A stretch of 27,149 nucleotides of DNA, from assembly GCA_900553515.1 (NCBI GenBank), contig USDN01000035.1, positions 1-27,149 on the forward strand. Reading direction: 5' to 3'. Position numbers and translations under genes: made by a program. The notes under the pieces are model-generated. The model ran no database searches. It worked only from the letters and a program-made list of their open reading frames with translations, and was not told the origin of the DNA. Below are positions 8,000-16,274 of the stretch, in pieces. Source of the stretch: an uncultured Blautia sp. GTDB taxonomy: Bacteria > Bacillota > Clostridia > Lachnospirales > Lachnospiraceae. Numbering within the stretch: the first letter of the stretch is position 1; every line of letters starts with the position of its first letter.

Positions 8000-9526
8000 C
8001 TATCCTTCCTGAATATCCACGATCTTTCCAATTGCTCCATTGTATTCCGGTCTGTCTCCATCAGTCCATAACGCGCGGCAGATAATACGGCTGGGTCTTG
8101 TTTTTCCATCAATCTCCAGTTCCACTTCATATTCCGCAAGTGGGCATTCCGGAGTGGTACTGCGAAGGATCTGGTCTAATTCGATTATTTTTTCTTTTTT
8201 TATAACAGACAATAACTCCTTATTTTTTGATGGCTCAATAATAAAGCGTGGAATTCCCAGCTTTTCTGCTCCCCAGTCCGATATGCTGAGCATAGAAGGA
8301 ACCACCGAATATTCAAACTGGATTTCTAATGCCATAGATGAAAAGAACTGAAATTTGATCCGCTCCTCTTCCAGCATACTCAATGTCCGGTTGGAGGCTG
8401 CCAGTTCTTTATGAGAAAGAAGTCTTTCTACTATGTTATGGATTTCTTTTTCACTGACTCGATTCAGAGAGTTTATTGCAAGTTCTTCCTGAATATGATC
8501 TGCAATATCACTAAGGCATTCCAAAAGAAGCGGATTAAATGTTCCGCATTCTCCATTCAGGATCATATTAAGCGCTTTTTCATGAGAAAAGGCCTTTTTG
8601 TAAACGCGTTCGCTGATCAGCGCGTCATATGCATCTGCCAGAGAAACCACCTGGGCAGAAATAGGAATTTCCTCTCCTTTCAGTCCGTCCGGATATCCTT
8701 TTCCATCGTAGCGTTCGTGATGCCACCGGCAGATTTCATAAGCCACATTTACCAGAGGTTCATTCCTATGAAGCGGCAGGTTTTCCAGCATATCTGCCCC
8801 CACTGCCGAGTGGGTCTTCATAATTTCAAATTCTTCCCTGGTCAGACGCCCCGGTTTATTTAATATATTTTCTGATATGGAAATTTTTCCAATATCATGA
8901 AAGGCTGCCGCCTTACTGATCATGGAAATTTTTGCCGCGTCAAGATCATATGCATCTGTTTTTTCCCGCAGACGCTTCAGCAGAAGCTCTGTCATAGTTC
9001 CAATATGCAGTACATGCAGTCCGCTTTCACCATTACGGAATTCTACAATATGACTTAAAATAGATATCATCAATGTATTACTCTTTTCACTTTCATACAT
9101 TTGATCTGCAACCATGGAAATCAGTTTTTTCTGTTTGGAATACAACATAATGGTATTGATCACTCTTCGGCAGACAATAACTTCATCAAAAGGACGGCTG
9201 ATGTAATCCGTAGCCCCCAGTTCATATGCCCGTTCCACAACAGAATGTGAGTTTTCTGCAGAAATCATGATCACCGGTATCTCTTCGATCCAGTGATATC
9301 TGTTCATCATTGCAAGGACTTCCAGTCCATCCATTCCCGGCATCACAATATCCAGAAGCACAAGTGAAATTTCCGTTCCATGAGAATGAAGCAGTTCTAC
9401 TGCTGCAATCCCATTGTCTGCTTCCAGAATATCATACTGTTCGCTGAGCATATCTGCCAGGATCGCACGATTCATTTCCGAATCGTCCACGATCAAAATC
9501 TTATTTATTTTCCTTTTATCATACAT
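8000..9526 (-). CDS. Response regulator with HD-GYP phosphodiesterase-type output
   Basis: 508 residues. A receiver domain (1-125) opens KILIVDDSEMNRAIL with phospho-Asp about D59 (LLDIVMPGMDG) and a conserved Thr/Ser-Lys-side equivalent region (ISRPFDE). An HD-GYP domain (about 145-345) follows, with HDIGK at 210-214, HHERYDGKGYP at 269-279 and LADAYDAL. This is the full set of metal-ligand and GYP residues expected for a c-di-GMP (or related cyclic dinucleotide) phosphodiesterase. The last roughly 110 residues look like a divergent PAS-like domain, which is unusual as a C-terminal addition. It starts 17 bases after the fdhD stop and is followed at once by the Hpt and hybrid kinase genes. 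It is the likely terminal receiver of that relay. Confidence 0.9.
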   Translation of the reverse strand: MYDKRKINKILIVDDSEMNRAILADMLSEQYDILEADNGIAAVELLHSHGTEISLVLLDIVMPGMDGLEVLAMMNRYHWIEEIPVIMISAENSHSVVERAYELGATDYISRPFDEVIVCRRVINTIMLYSKQKKLISMVADQMYESEKSNTLMISILSHIVEFRNGESGLHVLHIGTMTELLLKRLREKTDAYDLDAAKISMISKAAAFHDIGKISISENILNKPGRLTREEFEIMKTHSAVGADMLENLPLHRNEPLVNVAYEICRWHHERYDGKGYPDGLKGEEIPISAQVVSLADAYDALISERVYKKAFSHEKALNMILNGECGTFNPLLLECLSDIADHIQEELAINSLNRVSEKEIHNIVERLLSHKELAASNRTLSMLEEERIKFQFFSSMALEIQFEYSVVPSMLSISDWGAEKLGIPRFIIEPSKNKELLSVIKKEKIIELDQILRSTTPECPLAEYEVELEIDGKTRPSRIICRALWTDGDRPEYNGAIGKIVDIQEG

Positions 9527-9543
9527 ATTCTCTTTGCTTCCTC

Positions 9544-10275
9544 TCAGAAAGATCTATCCATATAAAGATTTCCATTTCCATTTCTCACAAATCCGTACAC
9601 TGTGATCTTATTTTTTTGTGCCAGGCGTATTGCCCTCTCTGTGACTGCTGCTCTGGAAACAATAACAGAAATACCTGCTGCAATGATTTTTTCGATATAA
9701 TCTGCTGAAATCCTTCCACTGGTAAAAATCACTCCATTTTCAGGAGAGATATCTTTAAGCAGCATATATCCTACAGCTTTATCCAGTGCATTATGTCTTC
9801 CGATATCCTCAAATCTGCATTGTACCTCTCCCGCTTTCCAGAATGCACATGAATGTGCACATCCTGTCTCCCGGAACAGCTCGCCGGGCTGTTCAAAGAT
9901 CTGATCTGCAACAGAAAAAAGTTCCTCCGGATCCGGAATCCGTTTATCCTGTACAGTCCTTTCTTCTTTCTCCGGATCTTTTGACGAATTATCCTCTGCA
10001 TTTTTCTGTACAGATTCTTTTTTTATTTTTACATAAATCTCCTGCGCCTCTTCCAGAACCGTGATCTCATGGATCTGCTGTTTTCTCTGTATCAGATCGC
10101 CTGTATAAAGACGCCCTGTAATCAGCTCTTTCAGATCCTCCGGCGTACAGCTTACCCGGAAGCTTTTTTCTCCGTTAAGATAAACCTGATAAACTGCTTC
10201 CAGGGCAACTTCGTCCTTACATGAAAAAATATTTCCGTTTTTTATTTTACTGATGGATATACTTTCTTTTTTCAT
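9544..10275 (-). CDS. fdhD: Formate dehydrogenase accessory sulfurtransferase FdhD
   Basis: A 243-residue FdhD/NarQ-family protein. It moves sulfur from a cysteine desulfurase to the bis-MGD cofactor so that formate dehydrogenase becomes active. The sulfur-carrying cysteines are likely C139 and C143 in TGCAHSCAFW (the family loop normally has CxxC or a close variant). EDIGRHNALDKAVGY (about 156-170) and FTSGRISADYIEKI match conserved FdhD blocks. A charged low-complexity insert (about 88-110) separates the N-terminal and catalytic parts. GAAAGGA 7 bases before the ATG fixes the start. It is divergent from tRNA-Sec across about 80 bases and heads the run of two-component genes below it. Its natural client is the FdhF at 20212-22401. 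Confidence 0.93.
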   Translation of the reverse strand: MKKESISISKIKNGNIFSCKDEVALEAVYQVYLNGEKSFRVSCTPEDLKELITGRLYTGDLIQRKQQIHEITVLEEAQEIYVKIKKESVQKNAEDNSSKDPEKEERTVQDKRIPDPEELFSVADQIFEQPGELFRETGCAHSCAFWKAGEVQCRFEDIGRHNALDKAVGYMLLKDISPENGVIFTSGRISADYIEKIIAAGISVIVSRAAVTERAIRLAQKNKITVYGFVRNGNGNLYMDRSF

Positions 10276-10310
10276 AAATCCGTCCTTTCTGAATATATGC
10301 AGAAAATCTG

Positions 10311-10339
10311 TTGAAAATTTATTTTTACCCTGTTATAAT
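10311..10339 (+). promoter_or_regulatory. Promoter of tRNA-Sec
   Basis: TTGAAA (10311-10316), a 17-base spacer and a perfect TATAAT (10334-10339) put the expected transcription start at about 10346, 13 bases before the first base of the mature tRNA. Confidence 0.8.
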
Positions 10340-10358
10340 ATCTGAATGTATCATCTGT

Positions 10359-10456
10359 GGATGTCGTTGGGTAACTGGTGTGCCCCCTGGTCTTCAAAAC
10401 CTGTGCTGGACGTTAAGAGCGCCCTGGGTGAGTTCGATTCTCACAGGCATCCGCCA
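10359..10456 (+). tRNA. selC: tRNA-Sec (UCA anticodon)
   Basis: A selenocysteine tRNA of 95 bases plus an encoded CCA. The acceptor stem pairs GGATGTC (10359-10365) with GGCATCC (10446-10452); discriminator G10453 and CCA 10454-10456 follow. The anticodon loop is CTTCAAA with TCA at 10394-10396, reading UGA. The T arm is GTGAG-TTCGATT-CTCAC. The interval between anticodon and T arms is long, as expected for the extended variable arm of tRNA-Sec. The pair next to the T stem (position 8) would be G-A, a mismatch compared with the usual 8-bp acceptor. The last 16 bases, including acceptor strand and CCA, are also the antisense of the selA 3' end. It serves the UGA codons of selD and fdhF in this window. 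Confidence 0.95.
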
Positions 10457-11883
10457 AAAGAAAAATCTGTTGACAATGCTTCCCGCAGTTCCCCTGCAAG
10501 CTCCTGTTTTTCCTCCGGAGAAACAGTCCGCATCTCCAGCATCACTTTGTCGTTTCTGATATGGGAGATCACCGGTACCGGAAGCTGTCTGAGTCTGGCT
10601 GCCAGTTCCTGAGCAGTCTCTTTTTTTGGATTTATCACTACCGCATAGTCCGGCATCACCTCTCCCGGAAGAGATCCTCCGCCCACTGCAGATACACTTT
10701 TTTCCACTGTGATCTCTCCTGCATAACCGCAGGAATTCAATTCCCAGGCGATTTCCTCTGCCTGCGTCAGAAGTTCTTCTTCTGTTCTGGCGATCATCTT
10801 CAGAACCGGAATGTTTTTCCACGGATCTTCTTCATTCAGATATTCCCGAAAGGTTGCCTCCAGCGCTGCTGTGGTAAATTTATCCAGACGGAGCGCGCGC
10901 ATCAGAGGATGGTTTTCCATGGTCTGTATATATTTTTTCTTTCCTGCTATGATTCCTGCCTGCGGTCCTCCCAGAAGCTTATCGCCGGAAAAACAGACCA
11001 CGTCTGCGCCCTGTTTCAGCACTTCCTGCACTGTAGGCTCGTGTGCCAGTCCATATTTTTCCAAATCAACCAGAACGCCGCTTCCCAGATCTACAATCAC
11101 CGGAAGCTTCTTTTTTTTGCCAAGGTCTGCCAGTTCTTTTACTGAAACATCCTCTGTAAAGCCTACGATCTTATAATTGCTGGTGTGTACTTTCAGAAAG
11201 GCTGCTGTCTCTTCATTCACAGCTTTCTCATAGTCAGAAAGCCTTGTCCGGTTGGTGCAGCCTGTTTCTTTTAACACGGCGCCGCTCTGTTCCATAACGT
11301 CAGGGATACGGAAGTGTCCCCCTATTTCAATCAGTTCGCCTCTGGAAACAATTACTTCTTTTTTTTCTGCCATGGCAGCAAGGATCAGCGCTACCGCAGA
11401 AGCATTATTGTTGACCGCCACTGCTGCTTCCGCCCCTGTCACCTGACAGATGACGTCCGCATAATGAGCCTGACGTTTTCCTCTTTTTCCTTTAGAAAGG
11501 TCATATTCAAGATTGGAATAGCCTGTCATGGATTCCATCACTGCCATCATCTGTTTTTTGCCAAGAGGCGCCCTGCCCAGGTTCGTGTGGAGGATGATCC
11601 CTGTCGCATTGAACACCTGTTGAAAAGAAGGCTCTGAGATTTCCTGCATTCTTGTTTTTATGCAGTCGGCCACATAAGAGGTGAGCGCAGGCATTTCACA
11701 TTCTGCGATCGCTTCTTTTTCATTTTTCATCAGAAGAAGCTTTTCCCTGAAAATATCCAGCTCCTTCCGGATATTTTCCGTAACTCTTTCTCTTCCATAT
11801 GTGCTGCAGAGCTTCACAATCTCCGGTTCTGCCAGAAGACGATCCACTCCTGGGATTTTTCTTAATATTTGATTTTTATTCAT
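10441..11883 (-). CDS. selA: L-seryl-tRNA(Sec) selenium transferase
   Basis: 480 residues. This PLP enzyme converts Ser-tRNA(Sec) to Sec-tRNA(Sec) using selenophosphate. N-terminal tRNA-binding helices (1-80) precede the fold-type I domain with NATGIILHTNLGRAPL (about 92-107) and a PLP lysine at about K302 in CFSGDKLLGGPQAG. GGGSLPGEVMPDYAV and ISHIRNDKVMLEMRTV mark the small domain. It starts 15 bases after the selD stop. No good Shine-Dalgarno is visible (only CGATAGATTT precedes the ATG), so translation may depend on coupling to selD. The C-terminal codons GGCL and the stop lie on the strand opposite the tRNA-Sec 3' end. Confidence 0.96.
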   Translation of the reverse strand: MNKNQILRKIPGVDRLLAEPEIVKLCSTYGRERVTENIRKELDIFREKLLLMKNEKEAIAECEMPALTSYVADCIKTRMQEISEPSFQQVFNATGIILHTNLGRAPLGKKQMMAVMESMTGYSNLEYDLSKGKRGKRQAHYADVICQVTGAEAAVAVNNNASAVALILAAMAEKKEVIVSRGELIEIGGHFRIPDVMEQSGAVLKETGCTNRTRLSDYEKAVNEETAAFLKVHTSNYKIVGFTEDVSVKELADLGKKKKLPVIVDLGSGVLVDLEKYGLAHEPTVQEVLKQGADVVCFSGDKLLGGPQAGIIAGKKKYIQTMENHPLMRALRLDKFTTAALEATFREYLNEEDPWKNIPVLKMIARTEEELLTQAEEIAWELNSCGYAGEITVEKSVSAVGGGSLPGEVMPDYAVVINPKKETAQELAARLRQLPVPVISHIRNDKVMLEMRTVSPEEKQELAGELREALSTDFSFGGCL

Positions 11884-11898
11884 AAATCTATCGTTTTC

Positions 11899-12936
11899 TT
11901 ATTTAAGGATCAGGAATTTTTCCTGTTTTTCAGTTACTTCTCCGATCATCGCAGAAGGCAGTTCAAGGATGTTCAGCCTTTCCATAAGCTCAGGAGCGTC
12001 TTCCCCTGATACTGCCAGAAGCAGTCCGCCTGATGTTTGCGGATCATATACCAAATCCTCCAGCCAGGTTCCCGGAATCTGACTTTCCACATCTTCTTCC
12101 AGATACTCTCTGTTCCGGTATGCGCCTGCCGGAATCAGCCCCATTTCCGTATAGGACTGTACTCCTTTCAGAACCGGGAGACTTCCGGTATCCAGAACCA
12201 GTGTTTTTCCGCTTCCCTTTGCCATTTCCATGGCATGTCCCGCAATTCCGAAGCCTGTGATATCCGTACAGCTGTGTATGGAAAATCCGGCCGCAATGTC
12301 TCTTGCATAGCGGTTCAGATACGTCATATTCTTTACCGCTGCTTCAATCTCATCCTCTGAAGCAAGCTCTCCTTTGATAGCCGTTGAAAGAATGCCGGTA
12401 CCAAGTGGTTTAGTAAGGATCAGGACATCTCCTGTTTCTGCTCCATAGTTTTTCCACATGAGTTTAGGATCTACAAATCCGCTGACGCACAGCCCATATT
12501 TCGGTTCGTTATCAGAGATCGTATGTCCTCCTGCCAGCACTGCTCCTGCTTCGATCACCTTGTCCGCTCCGCCCTTCAGGATCTCTCCAAGGATCTCTAT
12601 ATCCAGACAATCCGGAAATGCAGCCAGATTCAGCGCCACCTTCGGCTCTCCGCCCATGGCATATACATCACTGAGGGCATTTGCCGCAGCGATCTGTCCA
12701 AACAGATACGGATCATCCACAACCGGGGTAAAAAAGTCAACCGTCTGGATCATTGCCAGATCGTCATTAATTTTATAGACCGCAGCATCATCTGAGGTCT
12801 CTGTTCCCACTAAAAGCATGGGATCACTGAATTTCGGCAGCTTACCCAAAACTTGGGCAAGGGTCTCAGGACCTTTTTTAGCCGCTCAGCCGGATGTACT
12901 TGACATCTGCGTTAAACGAATTTTGTAATCACTCAT
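11899..12936 (-). CDS. selD: Selenide, water dikinase (selenophosphate synthetase), selenocysteine-containing
   Basis: 345 residues including a selenocysteine encoded by the in-frame TGA at 12886-12888 (codon 17). Reading through gives MSDYKIRLTQMSSTSG-U-AAKKGP, matching the catalytic G-(C/U)-xxK loop of SelD with Sec17 and Lys20. Without the recoded TGA the protein would begin only at residue 30 and lack its catalytic loop. Downstream are the AIRS-type ATP-binding blocks SDDAAVYKI, DFFTPVVDDPY, GGHTISDNEPKYG and DPQTSGGLLLAV. SelD uses ATP to make selenophosphate, the donor for SelA. A strong GGAGGTG lies before the ATG at 12936, and the start overlaps the selB stop as ATGA. A 9-bp hairpin beginning 25 bases after the TGA is a candidate SECIS. 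Confidence 0.95.
12841..12861 (-). promoter_or_regulatory. Candidate bacterial SECIS hairpin of selD
   Basis: On the minus strand CTTGCCCAA and TTGGGTAAG pair over 9 bp (one G-U) around a GTT loop. The stem starts 25 bases after the selD UGA, so its apical loop is about 34-36 bases downstream, within the usual 16-37 range for bacterial SECIS loops read by SelB. A small GGTC/GACC hairpin lies between. Confidence 0.7.
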
Positions 12937-14861
12937 GCTTTCACCTCCTTACACTCTGCAGAAGGGGATTCCTTCAGAATCCTTCCTTCCTCTGTTTTTC
13001 TTGTAAAACCATTTTTATCGAAATGCTCCAGAAGAGCCACCGCTACCTTTCGGGAACAGCCCAGATAATCTCTGTACTCTCCAAGGGCAATGATTCTTTT
13101 TTTCTGCGACATTTCCCGGAAAGCCTCTTTTCCTTTTTCATAATAATCCCTGTGGACACAGTATTGCTCATCCAGACGGATCAAACTTTTTTTGTTGAGA
13201 AGAGAGGTAAATACAGGTTTGAATTTCTTCTGATTTCTGTGTTCTTTCAGATACAGCTCCGTGGCAAGAGGGGCAAAGCCGGATTCCAGATAATGGGCAA
13301 GGATCTCCTTTACCATGGCATCCTCGTCCTCCTTCAGAACCACCCTGAAACGCTTTTTACTGATGCAGCCTTTTTCTTCCTTGATAATCTTTTGCTTTTT
13401 CAGCACCTCCAGTATCTCATCTGTGATCCTTGGATTTTCCAGCTTCATTCTGCTTCTCAGCTCCTCGATTCCCATTCCCTCTTTCAGAGGACAGGCTTTA
13501 TGGAACTCGCCCAGAATCGTCTCTGTCTTTCTGCGGTAAAAATCCATTTCTTCTCTGTGAATATAAAGTCCATCCTCCAGACAGATCAGGATTCCTTTTT
13601 CTGCCAGCTTTGCTGCCGTATTCTTCAGCCCGGATCTGTCCAGGGAATTTCTTCCTGCCAGTTCCTCCAGAGAATAAAAGCAGCCTCGATGTTCCAGAAC
13701 CGAGATTTCCAGCATCTCCTCCCCGGTTCCCTTTTCTTTAATCCGACATGCCTCCAGGACTTTTGGGTCCTTTCTTTTGTGCTTCCGGGGACAGGCGTCC
13801 AGAATGCAGCCTCCTCCTATGGTCTCTGCCGGAGAATAAAAGCGGATCACAAAACGGTCGCCTTTTTCCATTACCGTTTCCTCCTCCAGACGCAGCTGCG
13901 CATAACAGGTTTCTCCTGCCTTCAGTTCCTCCCGGTCAAGAAGAATCACCTTTCCCAGAAGCTCTTTGGTTCCATGATAAATATGGACTCTGCTTCCGTT
14001 TTTTACCACGCGCCCTGTATGGCGCAGAACGGTAAGAGACACATCCGCCATCATGGAAGGATACATACTGTTTTTGAAAGCGATCACATCGCCCCTTGAA
14101 ATCTCTTCTTTTTTACGGTCAGGAAGATTCAGCGCCACACGCTGTCCCGCATGGGCAGTCTCCACTCCCTGCTCATGAACCTGGATGCTTCGGATCTTTA
14201 CCGGAACATTTTCCGGATAGAGGAACGCTTCCTGATCTTTTTTTATCTTTCCGCCCAAAAGGGTACCGGTAACAATCGTCCCAAACCCTTTCAGTGTAAA
14301 TACCCGGTCTGCCGGAAGCCGGAAAGCCCGCGTTTCCTTATGATCCGGCAGCTTCTGATACATCTGATACAGAATCTCCTTCAGTTGATCCAGCCCCTGA
14401 TTTTTATAAACGGACACAGGAACTACAGGCGCATTTTCCAGAAAGGTTCCTTCTGTCAGTTCCCGAATGTCCTCTTCTACCAGTTCCACCAGTTCCGGAT
14501 CTGCCAGATCTGTTTTGGTGATCACAATTACGCCCTGGCGGATTCCCAGAATCGAAAGAATGTCCAGATGCTCCACTGTCTGGGGCATAATCCCTTCGTC
14601 CGCAGCAACCACCAGCATTACAAGATCCATTCCTCCTACGCCGGCCAGCATGTTTTTTACAAATTTTTCATGACCCGGCACATCCACGATCCCCACACGT
14701 TCTCCGCCTGGAAGGTCCATCCAGGCAAAACCAAGTTCAATGGTAATGCCTCTTTTCTTTTCTTCTTTCAGACGATCCGTATCAATACCGGTCAGCGCCC
14801 GGATCAGACAGGTTTTTCCGTGATCCACATGGCCTGCCGTTCCTATAATTCCATATTTCAT
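12933..14861 (-). CDS. selB: Selenocysteine-specific elongation factor SelB
   Basis: 642 residues. An EF-Tu-like GTPase that carries Sec-tRNA(Sec) to the ribosome and binds the SECIS hairpin. P-loop GTAGHVDHGKT at 7-17, DVPGHEKFVKNML at 60-72, and TKTDL at about 115-119 define the G domain. Two beta-barrel domains follow, and the C-terminal half (about 390-640) has the string of winged-helix modules used for SECIS binding, ending in the module that recognises RNA. The open frame extends 19 codons upstream, but those residues (MYRKNRLENILRS) are not part of the family. The ATG at 14861 has AGAGG 8 bases upstream and gives the canonical MKYGIIGTAGHVDHG. The stop overlaps the selD start (ATGA). 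First gene of the selB-selD-selA operon. Confidence 0.95.
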   Translation of the reverse strand: MKYGIIGTAGHVDHGKTCLIRALTGIDTDRLKEEKKRGITIELGFAWMDLPGGERVGIVDVPGHEKFVKNMLAGVGGMDLVMLVVAADEGIMPQTVEHLDILSILGIRQGVIVITKTDLADPELVELVEEDIRELTEGTFLENAPVVPVSVYKNQGLDQLKEILYQMYQKLPDHKETRAFRLPADRVFTLKGFGTIVTGTLLGGKIKKDQEAFLYPENVPVKIRSIQVHEQGVETAHAGQRVALNLPDRKKEEISRGDVIAFKNSMYPSMMADVSLTVLRHTGRVVKNGSRVHIYHGTKELLGKVILLDREELKAGETCYAQLRLEEETVMEKGDRFVIRFYSPAETIGGGCILDACPRKHKRKDPKVLEACRIKEKGTGEEMLEISVLEHRGCFYSLEELAGRNSLDRSGLKNTAAKLAEKGILICLEDGLYIHREEMDFYRRKTETILGEFHKACPLKEGMGIEELRSRMKLENPRITDEILEVLKKQKIIKEEKGCISKKRFRVVLKEDEDAMVKEILAHYLESGFAPLATELYLKEHRNQKKFKPVFTSLLNKKSLIRLDEQYCVHRDYYEKGKEAFREMSQKKRIIALGEYRDYLGCSRKVAVALLEHFDKNGFTRKTEEGRILKESPSAECKEVKA

Positions 14862-14880
14862 GAGTCTAACCTCTGTTAAA

Positions 14881-14902
14881 GACCGGAGAATATTTTCCAG
14901 TC
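14881..14902 (-). promoter_or_regulatory. Leader hairpin upstream of selB
   Basis: In the minus-strand transcript GACUGG and CCGGUC pair (6 bp, one G-U) around a 10-base loop, about 20 bases before the selB start codon. A smaller UAAC/GUUA hairpin next to it covers the AGAGG ribosome binding site. E. coli selAB has a SECIS-like leader element that binds SelB, so a regulatory role is conceivable but untested here. Confidence 0.3.
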
Positions 14903-14917
14903 TGTTTTTTCTATACA

Positions 14918-14926
14918 ATCATACCA
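14918..14926 (-). promoter_or_regulatory. Likely extended -10 promoter of the selB-selD-selA operon
   Basis: TGGTATGAT on the minus strand (TATGAT at 14918-14923 preceded by TG) fits an extended -10 element about 57 bases before the selB ATG. No convincing -35 is present at the right distance. The assignment is tentative. Confidence 0.35.
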
Positions 14927-14993
14927 CAGGTGGGGGCTTTTTACTATAGAAAAACTTGTCCGTATCTGTTTGTGCTGACGGAAATTTATCCTT

Positions 14994-16235
14994 TTACTTT
15001 GAATAAAGACCCGGATAGGCCTTCTTGTCCAGTTTTAAATAAATACTATATAGAATCATCACAAATAAACCGATTACTGCTATAATAATCCATACAGTAC
15101 TGAATGTATAATGGTCGATAAACGTTCCTATTACATAGTTACTTAATACTCCAATCAATCCGGCGCAGCTGGTCGTGATACTTAACACTCTTCCACGATG
15201 TGTTTCCGGTATTCTTTTTGTAAGATAAGGTGTTTTTGATATGGAACCGAATATTTCACCTGTCGTAAATATAATAATCCCTATAACCGCAATCACAAAA
15301 TGATGATTTACAAAGATAAAGAAGGCAAGTCCTAATGACTCCAGTAACTGCCCCCAATACATAATCCTGATATCAATTAATCCGGAAAGCTTTTTGGTTA
15401 ATATCGGCGTGCCTGTTACCACAACAACCGCATTGATACTTGTTAAAATTCCAAATTTAAAAGCTCCTGATCCATGAAAGGCTTCCTCCATATGTAAAGG
15501 CATCAAAAAGTTAAATTGATTATAAATCAGCGCAGCTATGCCAGAAATAACAAATAATAAAAAAAATAATTTTCGTTCAGAAAAAACTTTGAATATTGAC
15601 CCTGTTTCCCCTTTTTCATATTCGTTCATTGATTTATTATCCCGGTCAATAGTTCTTACATTTTTAATAAAAACTAATAGCAGCAGCGTACTGGATATAT
15701 CTGCCAGACCGTTAATAAAAAAACACAGATTAAGATAATTATTAAACAAAATACCGCCAATGGTCGGCGCCAGAACCAACCCCAAATTCATCGAAAGGTA
15801 ATTAAGAGAATACGCTCTTTCCCGATCCCTGCAGGTTGTCAGATCAGCAATCAGCGCATCATAAGCCGGCTGTTCCATTGACTGAAATAATGAAGCGATC
15901 GCTAATAAATACAGTGTCGTCATGGACATTGGCAATGCAGCACAGACAAAATACAGGCTGTTTCCGATCAAATCAAAGGTAACGATGATATGCTTTTTAT
16001 TATATTTGTCAGCCAGCTTACCTCCCAGTAAGTAGAATGGCCCCATAAACAAAGAAAACAGCATCATATACAGGCCGATCGTCTGTCCGTTCATTCCCAG
16101 CTTTTCACTCATTATCAAGGTAAGCATAGGCCATATTAACGCTCCCATACTTGTCATGATTTTACCAAAGGCCAGCACATAGATTTCTTTTGGCAAATGA
16201 GTATACATAGAAAAATGTTTTTTTAGAAATCTCAT
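14994..16235 (-). CDS. Major facilitator superfamily transporter
   Basis: About 413 residues with 12 predicted membrane segments. The loop 2-3 motif appears as GGKLADKYNKKHII, typical MFS motif A, and a long cytoplasmic loop (around RTIDRDNKSMNEYEKGETGS) divides the two halves. The substrate is unknown; the family includes drug exporters. The ATG at 16235 has GAGGA 8 bases upstream, whereas the ATG at 16256 has no spaced ribosome binding site. It is the last of three genes with two GNAT acetyltransferases. All three are more AT-rich than the selenium and HDCR genes around them, which suggests a separately acquired accessory unit wedged between selB and the HDCR operon. Confidence 0.88.
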   Translation of the reverse strand: MRFLKKHFSMYTHLPKEIYVLAFGKIMTSMGALIWPMLTLIMSEKLGMNGQTIGLYMMLFSLFMGPFYLLGGKLADKYNKKHIIVTFDLIGNSLYFVCAALPMSMTTLYLLAIASLFQSMEQPAYDALIADLTTCRDRERAYSLNYLSMNLGLVLAPTIGGILFNNYLNLCFFINGLADISSTLLLLVFIKNVRTIDRDNKSMNEYEKGETGSIFKVFSERKLFFLLFVISGIAALIYNQFNFLMPLHMEEAFHGSGAFKFGILTSINAVVVVTGTPILTKKLSGLIDIRIMYWGQLLESLGLAFFIFVNHHFVIAVIGIIIFTTGEIFGSISKTPYLTKRIPETHRGRVLSITTSCAGLIGVLSNYVIGTFIDHYTFSTVWIIIAVIGLFVMILYSIYLKLDKKAYPGLYSK

Positions 16236-16274
16236 AGAAATTATCCTCTTTACCATCCCTTTAAATTTATCAGA

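Noticed and set aside
12886..12888. Apparent stop upstream of a shortened SelD
   Set aside because: In-frame UGA in the catalytic G-U-xxK loop with a good ribosome binding site and start upstream; recoded, not a nonsense mutation.
12894..14099. Long plus-strand open frame of about 400 codons opposite selB
   Set aside because: Lacks any recognisable domain, is rich in Phe/Leu/Ser/Cys as expected of the antisense of a lysine/glutamate-rich gene, and overlaps the well-supported selB completely.
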